Of a stretch of 64,000 nucleotides of DNA, positions 45,406 through 56,946 are shown in pieces (within the stretch, counting starts at the first letter, position 1; every line of letters begins with the position of its first letter). Origin of the DNA: Ampelomyces quisqualis. Its lineage: Eukaryota > Ascomycota > Dothideomycetes > Pleosporales > Phaeosphaeriaceae. The notes beneath the pieces were generated by a model that was not told the DNA's origin, did no database searches, and saw only the letters and a program-made list of their open reading frames with translations. The stretch covers positions 248,001 through 312,000 of the forward strand of contig JAGTXZ010000021.1 of the NCBI GenBank assembly GCA_018398575.1, given 5' to 3'. The position numbers and the translations under genes were made by a program.

Positions 45406-47481
45406 ATGAGCAACTCTCGCCTTGCCCTGTCTACATTTGGATATGATTCGTGCGCCAGCTGCAAAGTCCCGAGAGATACAATGCGTGATGCCGCACCAGC
45501 GGCAGAGGATGGGAAATGCCAAACGGAGCCTAACAAGGCTGAATGGCCACTTGCATACGAGTTGCAATTGCCTAAACAACAAGCAACACTGCGGAACTTC
45601 GGTTTTGACTCAAGACACCCAGTAAAGAAATCTTGGTGGAGTCATAGACTATATCGAGGCCCCGAGAACAAGCCTGTGCAAATATTGTACAGCAAGACCA
45701 AAGATGACTCGGAGAAGATTGTACAGCAGTTCCTTGGGGAACCGGTTGTCGGCTTCGATATGGAATGGCCATGGAACGACTGGAACGGAGCGAAATTGCA
45801 GAACAAAATTGGCTTGATTCAAGTTGCAAACGAAACGACTATCGCCCTATTCCATATTGGGCTGCACCCAGGAAAAACCCCGGATGACATTATTGCACCT
45901 TCGCTACGAAAGCTCATTGAAGACCCAAAGATTGGCAAGCTCGGTGTTGGTATTCTGAGCGCCGACTTTGCGCGCCTCCGGCGCTATTTTCATCTGAAGC
46001 CTAGGGGTGCCGTCGAGTTGAGTCACCTATACAGACTCATAAAATTTGGAGGCTGTAAGCCAGAACTTGTATCAACCAAACTTGTCAGCCTCGCACGATT
46101 AGTCGAAGATCAGCTGGGACATCCGCTATACAAGGGAGATGTCCGAACAAGTAACTGGAGCAAGCCGCTGTCTCAGGATCAGATCAACTATGCAGCGGGC
46201 GATGCGTATGCGGGTTACATGCTATACCATTGTATGAACTACAAGCGCTTGAAGATGAAGCCAGTCCCACCTTTGCCGATACATGCAGAGGAATATCTAG
46301 CATACAAGCTTTCAGGAATCATTCCCTTGAGACTGCATGGACAGACCGAGGACGGTGCGATGATGACCTCGGAATTGTTTTATGGGGCCAGCATGACAGA
46401 CTCGGCTTCCTCGAGCAAAGGCCAAGCAAAAGAGACTACAGCAGCACCCGCACCGAAGTCAAAGGCTCCAGCTATACCAAAGGAACTGACCGACGCGACA
46501 TCTCTGGCACTGTACAATGAGTTAGTGTACTGCCGCATCGGCCTCGCGGCAAAGGCTGAACTGCCAGTCTATCGAGTCGCTACGAATACCGTACTTGCCT
46601 CCCTGGCGCATCAACGTCCTATGGACAAAGACCAACTTTTGGCGATCAAGGGAGTGGGACCAAGAATGTATGAAAACTATGGGGATGCGTGGCTCAAAGT
46701 TATCAGGAAGTTTGTCGATCCCAAGAGCATACCGGCAGTCGTCGTTGAGACTACCAGTGCTAAAACAACGTCATCAACTTCACGTACAGTTGAGCACCCA
46801 GCAGCGGAGCCACCAAGCACTCCGATCCGACCCTCCAGACGCATCACAAACCAAGGCGACGACCCCTTTGATTCTTCACCAGCCTTTGGCTCTCCTATCC
46901 AGCGAACCCCAACACTCCACACCGGCCTGTCCTTCGCCATGGCCGAAACAAACCTCGATGCTGGAAAAGTCGGCACAAGCGAAAAACTTACATTATCCGA
47001 CTCCAACGACTCCCTCTCCTCCCTCGACTTCGTCACTCCCATGTCCAAGCGAACTCCCAGACTCAAACGCAAACGAACACAAAGTCCCATCCGCAATGAG
47101 GGCACTTTGACAGCCTCTCAACGCCTCCAGCAACTCACACAACAACCGAAAACACCGCCGCCAGATGCACCTGCAATGTCCACTCCAAAGAAATCCCCCA
47201 CTGTACCTTCCGCACCGCTCAGCCCCCGCTCGCGCATCACGCGCAACAAACTCGTCGCCTTCAGTAAACTCGTCACGCGTAGACTCGACCAGCAGCGAGC
47301 GCCGAACGCGCCGCCGATGGTGTCGGAGCGCACGCTTAGTCTGATTGTGACAAGGGCACCAAGGACGGCGGAGGAGTTGGAGAGGATTCCAGGGATTGAT
47401 GGGTTGATGCTGGCGTGTGAGAGGACGGGGATGGATTTGTTGAAGAATGTGGTCAAATTTGCTGGGGGGGAGGGGGCTTGA
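45406..47481 (+). CDS. DnaQ-like 3'-5' exonuclease with HRDC domain (691 aa, intronless)
   Basis: Looks like the exonuclease half of WRN joined to HRDC, without a helicase. The DEDDy nuclease domain spans about residues 85-285: FDMEW (Asp, Glu near 117-119), the Exo II region GVGILSADFARLRRYF, and Exo III INYAAGDAYAGYMLY with the Tyr and final Asp. An HRDC domain follows at about 365-435 (LYNELVYCRIGLAAKAELPVY...LLAIKGVGPRMYENYG), then a Ser/Thr/Pro-rich linker, and a second HRDC-like segment at about 610-685 (RTAEELERIPGIDGLMLACERTGMDLL). The frame is open 18 codons upstream but only from GTG, so I use ATG 45406. Catalytic residues are intact. Likely a DNA-repair or RNA-processing exonuclease. 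Confidence 0.88.
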   Translation: MSNSRLALSTFGYDSCASCKVPRDTMRDAAPAAEDGKCQTEPNKAEWPLAYELQLPKQQATLRNFGFDSRHPVKKSWWSHRLYRGPENKPVQILYSKTKDDSEKIVQQFLGEPVVGFDMEWPWNDWNGAKLQNKIGLIQVANETTIALFHIGLHPGKTPDDIIAPSLRKLIEDPKIGKLGVGILSADFARLRRYFHLKPRGAVELSHLYRLIKFGGCKPELVSTKLVSLARLVEDQLGHPLYKGDVRTSNWSKPLSQDQINYAAGDAYAGYMLYHCMNYKRLKMKPVPPLPIHAEEYLAYKLSGIIPLRLHGQTEDGAMMTSELFYGASMTDSASSSKGQAKETTAAPAPKSKAPAIPKELTDATSLALYNELVYCRIGLAAKAELPVYRVATNTVLASLAHQRPMDKDQLLAIKGVGPRMYENYGDAWLKVIRKFVDPKSIPAVVVETTSAKTTSSTSRTVEHPAAEPPSTPIRPSRRITNQGDDPFDSSPAFGSPIQRTPTLHTGLSFAMAETNLDAGKVGTSEKLTLSDSNDSLSSLDFVTPMSKRTPRLKRKRTQSPIRNEGTLTASQRLQQLTQQPKTPPPDAPAMSTPKKSPTVPSAPLSPRSRITRNKLVAFSKLVTRRLDQQRAPNAPPMVSERTLSLIVTRAPRTAEELERIPGIDGLMLACERTGMDLLKNVVKFAGGEGA

Positions 47482-47541
47482 TGTTGGTGTTGATGTTGAT
47501 GTTGACGTTGACGTTGATGTTGAGGTTGATGTTGATGTTGG
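47479..47541 (+). repeat. Hexanucleotide microsatellite overlapping a stop codon
   Basis: Imperfect (TGATGT)n, about 10 units. The stop codon TGA of the exonuclease gene (47479-47481) is the first triplet of the repeat. Confidence 0.9.
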
Positions 47542-48419
47542 GATACCCAATTTGGTTTGATTGGTGCTTTGCGTTGTCATGTTTGTTCAGAGTGGGCATG
47601 GGCTACCATCACACTTGGCTTGGCATTGGTAGGTTTTATGTTGAGAGTGGTCAAAGCGATGTTGTTGGACTGTGATTACTATCATGCTGTGGTGTACGCT
47701 TCTCTATGTTCCATAGTCCAGTCGGAGTATTTTCCGACATACTCGGTACACTTCTTCACGTCAAGATCGCTCGTCCGGTAGCGCATGTGGGGCGTAGGTA
47801 ACGTGGATCAGGAATCATCGGATGACAGCTGTCGGGTCGGACGCTTCGGAGACATGCATCTGAGATGCAGTGACCACAAACAGAACTCCGAACCTCGGAT
47901 ACTGTTCATTTCCACGAGAGCTCTGCTAGTCTAGCGGCCGAAGTACTGCCAGCCAATGCTTACGTAAGGATTATGGTGTTCGGTCGTACTTCGGCCGCTA
48001 GTGCATAGCAGTGACAGCACGCTCTCGCGGAAATACATATAACCATGGCAGAAGCGCAACCTGACACATGTTTGTTGTCCGCACACATTGCACGCTGGAT
48101 CTGGAGCGTGAGCACAGCGGCGGGCCAGTAGACTTCGGTGATCAGGACCCATGTTTGAGTGCAGTTGCTGAGCAGTGAGGACTCAGGAGTGCGCCAAGAC
48201 GCACGTGTGGCGCGGGACTGGTGTGGGGCGAGCATGTGACACGGCGGATTTGACATGTGAGAATCACGGCCAGCGCTGTCTCCTCACACCCGGCCGTTAA
48301 CGGTCCCAGACAACCCCGTCCTCGAGTCCCACACCATTCATTTCTCCCCAGCCATGTCGAGGTCGGGTTGACGTGTCACCTCTGAGAAGCACACGCCGAC
48401 AAGGCCGTCCGCGAGCACC
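47542..48419. other. Intergenic containing MITE copy 2, upstream of OPI1
   Basis: About 880 bp. Apart from the 71-bp element at 47931-48001 I see no recognisable feature. The OPI1 promoter must lie in the last part. Confidence 0.5.
47931..48001. mobile_element. Miniature inverted-repeat element (MITE), copy 2, 71 bp
   Basis: The ends CTAGCGGCCGAAGTAC and GTACTTCGGCCGCTAG are perfect 16-bp inverted repeats. The internal block TGCCAGCCAATGCT is shared with copy 1 (10598-10689), which has a longer, different centre. TA flanks the GCGGCC terminal repeat on both sides. The left end is perfect here but mutated in copy 1. Confidence 0.8.
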
Positions 48420-50116
48420 ATGGAGCAGGAGCAGCAGGAGCAGCAGGAGCAGCAGGAGCAGCAGCACCCACCACCGCCTGCCTACGCACAACACGAGCCC
48501 GAGTCGTTCCACCTCCCGTCTGTCCCCACACACATCCCGCAAGCACAGCACGCCCATAGTCGCCTGCCGGGCATCAAGTCGCTGGACCTGCCAGACGCCA
48601 CGCGCTCGGCACGTCATACCCCCCGCAACTCGGTAGAACTGAGCCCCAGGTGGCAGCTGGACGGCGCGCAATGGGGCGGCCTGCGGGTGCCGGACGGCTT
48701 GCCCAGGCTGCCGGAGGATATCGGCAGCCCAATGGACACGGCGAGCGTGTGGAGCGCCCAGGACGACAAGGCCAGGCGGGAGACGAGCATCAGCATGGAC
48801 GATCCGGATGTGAGGCTGGCGGCAGAGGCCCTCAGTGGACTGGGCAATCCAGGTATGTCGCCTTGGCGACGAGAGCCGTGCGGGCGGTATACTGACGCCG
48901 ACTAGACTTTGCGCGCTCACCGACAGCCGAGCCAGAACCGCTCCTGTCACTGCTCACCTCAAACCACCCGTGGCTTGGAGGGACCATCCACGGCTCCATC
49001 TCTGCCTACAACACCACCAAAGGCTACACACCGCGCTTCGTCCAGTATGGCGCCGAGCTCATTGAGCGCAACATCGGCTCGCCTATGGTCAACACCGTGT
49101 CCTCGGTGGGCCGGAGGACAGGCATGGAGAACAACATCCGACGATATCTTGGCGATCAAGGCCGGCGGCCAAGTGATCTCGAGGCGGGCGACCAACATCT
49201 GTCTAGGAAGCGACAACGACGGACAAGTCCAGCCGGCGATGCCATGGATATTGACGGCGAGAACGCATCGCGCACAAGAGCAACCTCGCCATCTTCCCTC
49301 GCCGAGTCGCTGCCCGCATACGACGACCAGCGCTCGCCAACCTACGAAGAGACAGCCGGTGCACCAATCACCAACGGCAAAGAGCCAGAGCATCGTCAAC
49401 AACAAGACCGACCAGTAGCGTGGTCTACCCAACTCATCATGACCACATCCGGCCTCGGTGTCGCCCTCTCCGACTCGTCCCTCCGCTCCCTCAAGATCTG
49501 CCTCGGTCTCCTCCGCAGCTCCACCACACGCATCGACACCATAATGAAGTCGCTCAAGCTCGTCCTCGAAGAATACGAAGCGGCCCTCAGATCCCGCCAG
49601 ACCTCCAGCCTCGAAGCCCACCCCGACACGTCCCTTGAGCTCAACGGCACAATGGCGCAAATGGGCCTCGTCGACACCGACCAAGACGCCCAAGTCCGCA
49701 TCATCGCCGACCGCATCAAGCGCCTCAGCTCGGAAATCTGGACCATCCTCCAATCCGTCGTGCAGTCCGTGTCCCGCTACACCGGCGGAGCACTCCCGCA
49801 AAATGCATCGCAAGTCGTCCGCACACAACTCCTCTCCGTCCCCCAGCGCTGGCAACTCGCGGGCCGCCAGGCTGATGGCGGGGCAGGTGAGCAAAGGGAG
49901 GCGGTTCGCGGCGCAAATCGCATGCTGGCGTTTGCGAAGGAGGGAATCGATATGATGGGTCAGATCACGACTGTGGTGGACGGCACGGTGCAGAGTGCCG
50001 AGGGCTGGCTGAACAGGATCGGACGACGGCCTGCGGGTCAGTCAGGCGGTGCGGAGAGGGAAAAGACGCCGCACGCCTTGCCGAATGGGCAAATGGATAT
50101 GCATGAGAAGAGGTAG
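48420..50116 (+). CDS. OPI1: OPI1-type transcription factor (547 aa, 2 exons)
   Basis: Opi1-domain protein; in yeast Opi1 sits on the ER with phosphatidic acid and, when released, represses phospholipid-synthesis genes in the nucleus. Exons 48420-48852 and 48906-50116, 53-bp intron. An EQQ repeat (residues 2-15) starts the protein. The Opi1 domain begins LLSLLTSNHPWLGGTIHGSISAYNTTKGYTPRFVQYGAELIERNIGSP (about 156-205) and continues with SSVGRRTGMENNIRRYLG; a bipartite basic stretch SRKRQRR (about 235) may be a nuclear signal. The second conserved region is at about 320-390 and 400-490. The role in this fungus is inferred from the family; repression may differ from yeast. Confidence 0.93.
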
Positions 50117-51713
50117 TGTGCCTTGCACGTCGGCGAGACGCGAAGAGGCTGGTGTCAGAGATGGCGAAAAGGGGAATGGACATTGCTTTTCTGACAAAAC
50201 GTACCCCAGTCCAGCACACTCCATCATGGCTCCTTGTGTATTATGTTGATTTGTAGTCTGCATGTCTAGCCAAGCGTTTTTTCCCCCCAGCGATCCTTTT
50301 TTTCCAGAGCCAAAAAAGATGTACCGGAAAGCAAGCGAGCGAGCGTGTTCAAAGGATTCTTCTCCGTCTTTTTTTTTCTTCGTTTCCTACCTTTCCCCCT
50401 AAAAGCGCACCTCACTCCTCTTTCTTCTTCGTCTTCTTCCCCAATACGTCAATCCAACTCCGATTCCGAATTCCGAATTCACAGCCAGCTGTCACTTTAC
50501 ATCTGTCAACCCGACATCAAAAACATGAATCGATCATCTTCTTCTCCCGCCCCTCATCCTGCCAAGTGTTGTTTTTTCCGGGCCCTCGAGGTGACGCTTG
50601 AGCGACGCAGGGCAAGGGAAAGTAAAGACCTATGCCGTGCACGGAACGGCATGGAGCCGTACATGAACGTGATAGCGATGAAGCTGAATGCTAGGGGAAA
50701 AGTTGTTGGCGAGGGTGACTTTTGTCTCGGGCACTGGTCAGATGCACAGGTTAAAGCGGGGTCACGTGACGTGACAGCAGTGGCTCGAGGGAGCTGGTCC
50801 TGTGGAGATGTTGGCGCGCTTTTCCGGCGCGTTCGGCGGCCGCCCTTTGGCGACAGTTTGTGAGTGGAAATGAGTCAACACGCTAAGATGGGGTCGGTGT
50901 CGGTTTGCCAGTTGAAGGGGTTGGAGCTTGACAGGTCTGGCGTCGGACGAAACAGATTCGTCCGAACGAGTTGTTTAGTGATGGTGCCATGTCAACAAGG
51001 CGAGTCAGCCGGGAGCCCGAAGACGGGTTTCTGACGGCGAGCATGACTCGAACAGGGACGACAGACTTACGCGGCTGATAAAGCGAGGACGCGCATGGTG
51101 GTACTCCGTAGCAAGGGCTCCGTTGAGACACGGTGTGAATACAGAGAGGTTGACGACAAGCACTTGGTCGGCGGGATTCCAAAGCAACAGTACTGCCGCA
51201 GCGGCAGTCACTTACGCATCATGATTCATGTCGTCGTCATACTCCGTATTCCGCTCGCACTTCGGCGCCTTTTGATGTTCATGAGTGTGAGTCTCGATTG
51301 CCAACATTCATGTCGCGTAGGAGATCAAGCGTTGGGAGCCGCGAAATTTGGTCCGCTCAGCAGTTCCACTCCGCGGCACATCGAAAACGCCAAGACCGCT
51401 AGTCGTCATGTCCTTGGAAATCTGTCTTATACCTAGCTAGCTCTTCGAGATCTTGGAGATACACCCTAGCTTATCTCCGCTGAATGCGCCCTTGTGTTTT
51501 TCATTTAGCCGTTTGCTGCGACCCTCCAGTGATTGTCTCACTTCGAACTCTTGTTGTTTGCTTACACATTCCTTTCATTGTTCTCGCCTCCGACACCTCA
51601 GATACCGCTTTGGCCGCAATCCATCTACCCAAAGACAAGGTGCAACCTGCACTTCTGCACCACCCGGCGTCGTGGAGAACTCTTCCGCCTTTCGCGAGGA
51701 AAACGAGGGCACC
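50117..51713. other. Long upstream region of the PDR ABC transporter
   Basis: 1.6 kb. Contains a poly-T/pyrimidine-rich stretch (about 50360-50440), two TACTCCGTA 9-mers (51102-51110, 51240-51248), a 15-bp palindrome (51193-51207) and a 112-codon ATG frame at 50525-50863 that I do not believe. Probably the OPI1 3' UTR plus a long transporter promoter or 5' UTR. Confidence 0.5.
51193..51207. promoter_or_regulatory. Perfect palindrome with everted CCG-N3-CGG upstream of the ABC transporter
   Basis: CTGCCGC-A-GCGGCAG, about 510 bp before the ATG. The core CCG-CAG-CGG is the everted arrangement used by Zn2Cys6 dimers; the yeast pleiotropic drug response element is the zero-spacing form CCGCGG. 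Factor unknown. Confidence 0.35.
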
Positions 51714-54700
51714 ATGGACAAGGTCACTAACCCCGAACGCAACCACATCAAGCTGGACAACGAGAGTGTTCGAACAGCCTCGATTGACAACGGTACCCCG
51801 CGTAATTCCCATCAATACAACGAAACTGGCTTCGAAACTGGCTTCAGCAATGTCACTGGTGGCGTCAACATTAGGCGCGCCGAGTCCGACTTCGCCGAAC
51901 TGTCCAAGGAGCTTTCGCGCAAAAGCAACATCGAGCGCCGTCTAAGTCGCGTTCAGAGCAGACCAAGTCGCAAAGACCAAGCCGTCGCGGATATTGAGAA
52001 AGCTGGTGTGGCATCATCTTCAGATACCTCCTCAGATGAACCTTTTGACTTGGAGAAGACACTGCGTGGTAGCAGAGATGAGGAAGAGGCCGCAGGGATC
52101 AAGTCAAAGCGCATTGGCGTCGTGTGGGAGGACCTGACTGTTTCTGGACTTGGCGGAGTGAAGAACTACGTCAAGACCTTCCCCGACGCCTTCGTATCCT
52201 TCTTCAACATCTTCGAGACAATCGGAAGCCTAGTTGGCATGGGCAAGAAGGGTACCGAGTTTGACATTCTCAAGGACTTCAAGGGAGTAGCTACCCCTGG
52301 AGAAATGGTCCTAGTGTTGGGCAAGCCTGGAAGTGGGTGCACTACCTTCTTGAAAGTCATCAGCAACCAGCGCTATGGCTACACCAAGGTCGACGGCAAG
52401 GTACTCTACGGCCCCTTCGAGTCGGATTTCTTCGAGAAGCGGTACCGAGGAGAAGCTGTATATTGCGAAGAAGATGAGGTGCGTTCGTTCCCAGGAAATC
52501 ATCGCTACTCAGCTCCTTCACTGCTTGACACTCCTCGACCGACCCCTGCACTTCCCCACCCCGCTCCTCACATATAAAAGCTGACTCGATAAAGAACCAT
52601 CATCCTACGTTGACGGTCGGACAGACGCTCGATTTCGCGCTTGAGACAAAAGTACCAGGCAAGCGTCCTGGCGGTCTTTCCCGTAAGGACTTTAAGGAAA
52701 AAGTCATTGACCTGATGCTGAAGATGTTCAACATCGAACACACCAGAAACACTATTGTTGGAAATCCTTTTGTTCGCGGCATATCAGGAGGAGAGCGCAA
52801 ACGTGTGTCCATTGCCGAGACTATGATTACAGGCGCGTCCTTGATGTCCTGGGACAATTCAACCAGAGGCCTTGATGCTTCAACTGCTGTTGACTACGCT
52901 CGCAGTCTTCGCGTTTTGACCAACATCTACAAGACAACCACTTTCGTTTCCCTATACCAGGCTTCCGAGAACATTTACAAGTGCTTCGACAAGGTGCTCG
53001 TCATCGACAGCGGCCGCCAGGTGTACTTTGGTCCTGCAAGCTCTGCACGTGCGTACTTTGAAGGCCTCGGGTTCCTCGAGAAGCCCCGCCAGACGACTCC
53101 TGATTACCTTACCGGATGTACCGATCCTTTCGAGCGCGAGTTCAGGCCGGGCATGACCGAGAAGGACGTCCCGTCTACTCCCGACGCACTTGCAGAAGCG
53201 TTCAACAAATCCGAAATCGCAGCCCGACTGGCCACCGAAATGACCGAGTATCACACCCGTATGGACAAAGAGAAGCACGTTTACGATGATTTCCAGACCG
53301 CCGTAACAGAGAGCAAACGCCACGCGCCCAAGAAATCCGTCTACTCAATTCCCTTCTACCTGCAGGTCTGGGCCCTCGCCAAGCGCCAATTCCTCCTGAA
53401 GTGGCAAGACAAATTTGGTCTTACCGTCTCCTGGTTTACCTCTATCGTCATTGCCATCATCACCGGTACCGTTTGGCTCGACCTTCCCAAGACCAGCGAA
53501 GGCGCTTTCACCCGAGGTGGTGTACTCTTTATTGCTCTGCTTTTCAACGCTTTCCAGGCCTTCTCCGAGCTTGCTTCTACTATGTTGGGGCGCCCGATTA
53601 TCAACAAACATCGTGCATTCTCGTTCCATCGTCCCTCAGCGCTGTGGATTGCGCAGATTGGTGTCGACTTGGTATTTTCCTCCGCACAGATTCTGATCTT
53701 TTCAATCATTGTCTACTTCATGACCAACCTTGTCAGAGATGCCGGGGCATTCTTTACATTCTTTCTCATGATTGTTACTGGGTATCTGGCCATGACGCTG
53801 TTCTTCCGCACCGTCGGATGCCTTTGCCCGGACTTCGATGTCGCAATTCGTTTGGCTGCCACCATCATTACCCTCTTCGTCTTGACGTCTGGATACATCA
53901 TTCAATGGCAGTCTGAGCAGGTTTGGCTGCGCTGGATCTTTTACATCAATGCTCTTGGGTTGGGCTTCTCCGCGTTGATGATGAACGAGTTTAAGCGACT
54001 GACTCTGACCTGCGCCGGAAATTCCTTGATTCCTAACGGAGATGGATACAACGATATCAACCATCAAGTCTGTACACTCCCTGGTAGTCGTGCTGGATCA
54101 ACTGCAGTGTCTGGTACCGACTACATCAAGACCTCATTCACATACGATCCTAATGACCTTTGGAGGAACTGGGGCATCATGATTGTCCTCATCGTCTCAT
54201 TCTTGCTTGCCAACGCTTTCCTTGGCGAATTCGTCAAGTGGGGTGCTGGTGGCCGTACAGTGACTTTCTTCGTCAAGGAAAACAAAGAGATCAAGGACCT
54301 GAACACCAAGCTGCGCGAGAAGCGAGACAGGCGGAATATGAAGGAAGAGCGAACTGAAGATAGTTCCGATCTCAACATTACGTCTAAAGCGGTGCTCACC
54401 TGGGAAGATCTTTGCTACGATGTTCCGGTCCCTTCTGGCGAGTTGAGACTGCTCAATAATATCTACGGATACGTCAAGCCCGGACAGCTCACGGCCTTGA
54501 TGGGCGCCTCAGGAGCAGGAAAAACTACTCTTCTCGACGTGTTGGCGAATCGCAAGAACATTGGTGTTATCAGTGGCGACAAGCTTGTTGATGGCAAGAC
54601 CCCAGGTATTGCCTTCCAGCGCGGTACTGCATATGCCGAACAACTCGACGTCCATGAACCCGCGACTACCGTCAGGGAGGCCCTTCGCTTTTCAGCCGAC

Positions 54701-56334
54701 CTCCGCCAACCGTTTGAAACACCCCAGGCTGAAAAGTACGCATATGTTGAGGAAGTCATCTCATTGCTGGAAATGGAGGACATCGCGGACGCTATCATCG
54801 GTGACCCAGAGACTGGTCTTGCTGTTGAACAACGCAAGCGTGTCACGATTGGTGTTGAACTAGCGGCCAAACCTGAACTTCTTTTGTTCTTGGATGAACC
54901 TACATCCGGTCTCGACTCTCAGAGTGCCTTTAACATCGTTCGTTTCCTACGCAAGCTGGCAGCCGCTGGTCAAGCTATCCTGTGTACAATTCATCAGCCC
55001 AACTCCGCTCTTTTCGAGAATTTCGATCGTCTTTTACTCCTCCAACGTGGCGGGCAGTGTGTCTACTTTGGCGATATCGGCAAAGATGCACACGTCCTCC
55101 TACAGTACTTCCGCGACCACGGCGCTGACTGTCCTCCGGCTGCCAATCCTGCAGAATGGATGCTTGATGCCATAGGCGCTGGTTCCACACACCGCATCGG
55201 GGACCGGGACTGGGCTGATGTCTGGGCTTCTTCTGAAGAGCTTGCAGAAGTTAAGCGCCATATTGTCCAGGTCAAAGAGGAGCGTGCCGCCAACGTGTCA
55301 TCTTCCGAGGCAGTTACGCAGAAAGAATATGCAACTCCGATGATGTTCCAGATCAAGCAAGTCATTAGGCGCCAGAATCTCAGCTTCTGGAGAACCCCGA
55401 ACTACGGCTTCACCCGCCTTTTCAACCACGTCATTATCGCTCTTTTGACTGGCCTCATGTACCTGCAATTGGACGACTCTCGATCCTCCCTTCAGTATCG
55501 TGTCTTTATTATCTTTCAGGTCACCGTCCTTCCAGCTCTCATTCTCGCCCAGGTTGAGCCCAAGTACGCGATCGCCCGAATGATCAGTTTCAGAGAGCAG
55601 ATGTCCAAAGCGTACAAGACATTCCCCTTTGCGCTATCTATGGTCGTCGCCGAAATGCCCTACAGCATACTGTGTGCTGTATTTTTCTTCATTCCCATCT
55701 ACTATATCCCAGGGCTGAACTCCAGCTCTTCACGTGCAGGATACCAGTTCTTCATTATTCTCATCACCGAGGTGTTCTCTGTCACGCTCGCCCAATCTAT
55801 TGCGGCATTGACGCCTACGCCCTTCATTGCCTCTTATGTAAATCCTTTCGTAAGTATCATCCCCCGTCAAGTTCGTCACATGTCACGTGTTAACCATGAC
55901 AGATCATCATCATCTTCGCCCTCTTCTGCGGTGTCACTATCCCCAAGCCCCTCATTCCCAAGTTCTGGCGTGTCTGGCTTTACGAACTCAACCCATTCAC
56001 ACGCCTCATCGGTGGCATGGTTGTCACTGAGCTCCACGGCCGCAGAGTCCAATGCACACCTGGCGAATTCAACCAGTTCCGCGCACCCGATGGCCAAGAC
56101 TGCGGTACTTACATGGAAGATTTCTTCAGCCGTGGCGCGCCGGGTTACCTTCTCGATAACGCCACCAATGTATGCAGATACTGCGCGTACAAGGTCGGCG
56201 ACGAGTTCTACCAGCCTCTCGGATACGCCTTTGAGAATAGGTGGAGAGATCTCGGTATTTTTGCTGCGTTTATTGGAAGCAACTTGATCATTCTCTTCCT
56301 GGCGGCGAGGTTCCTCAACTTCAACCGCCGATAA
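51714..56334 (+). CDS. PDR-type ABC-G multidrug transporter (1483 aa, 3 exons)
   Basis: Full-size ABC-G exporter in the plasma membrane, of the pleiotropic drug resistance family. Exons 51714-52478, 52595-55849 and 55903-56334; introns of 116 and 53 bp. Topology NBD-TMD-NBD-TMD. NBD1: Walker A GKPGSGCTT, signature VRGISGGERKRVSIAE, degenerate Walker B SWDNSTRGLD. NBD2: Walker A GASGAGKTT, degenerate signature LAVEQRKRVTIGVEL, Walker B LLFLDEPTSGLD, then IHQPNSALFE. This asymmetric pairing is normal for the PDR family. TM segments around NBD ends, and the C-terminal cysteines in CGTYMEDFF and CRYCAYKVGDEF, fit the large extracellular loop. I use the ATG at 51714 (MDKVTNPERNH); the upstream frame is open without ATG. 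It may export azoles or plant defence compounds; the substrate is inference. Confidence 0.95.
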
Positions 56335-56946
56335 ACGGTGTTGGAGCTATGTGACCTTCAGTTTCTTGTCTTCTGCCAAGCTCATTTGCCGCGAGGCCTG
56401 GTTACACCCCGGTCTGCGCTGCACCATGACAACAATCACTCCGCCGTAGCTTTCCGCTGCTCCATAGCAGAGTTGTCTCTTCTTTTATCTGCCACGATCA
56501 TAGTTGGGAGGTCATTCCCTGCGTTTTCTTAAAAGTTAGCTTTCCCATTTGCACTGTCAGCTTAGGCTTCAGCATTTAGATTGATCTGGTCACGCATTTG
56601 GTGGCGTTATTGTTATTACTGTCAGCACCATCCAATGTTACCATAGCATAATATATGTTTCACATGTTCATATCTTCACACCTGGGTGCGAAAATCTGTA
56701 CATGGCACTGTCACGACTTGCCTTTCATGACACGCCATGCAAGACATGTTGACGAAAGTTTCGAGTGGGAATTGTCTCACGAGCAAACTTCACAATCCGC
56801 GAAGTACATTTTTTGTTAGCAAGATACTGTTTCGTTTCTCTCTTTACGCCCACGGCCACATAGTACCGCACCTCTATTTCAATAACTGCCTTTCTGGAAC
56901 AACAGCATACCAACATCTACGTAGTCTAGTAGTTTCCGTTATTCTC
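56335..56946. other. Intergenic after the ABC transporter
   Basis: 612 bp. The 3' UTR of the transporter and the 5' region of the next gene. An in-frame ATG at 56737 could extend the next protein by 70 residues. Confidence 0.4.

Noticed and set aside
48297..48950. 217-codon minus-strand frame
   Set aside because: Overlaps OPI1 exon 1 in antisense; low-complexity Leu run is the shadow of the EQQ repeat.
48959..49894. 311-codon open frame on the minus strand
   Set aside because: Antisense of the OPI1 coding region, with no domain.
50525..50863. 112-codon ATG frame upstream of the ABC transporter
   Set aside because: No domain, no splice partner, follows a pyrimidine-rich stretch; more likely 5' untranslated or intergenic.
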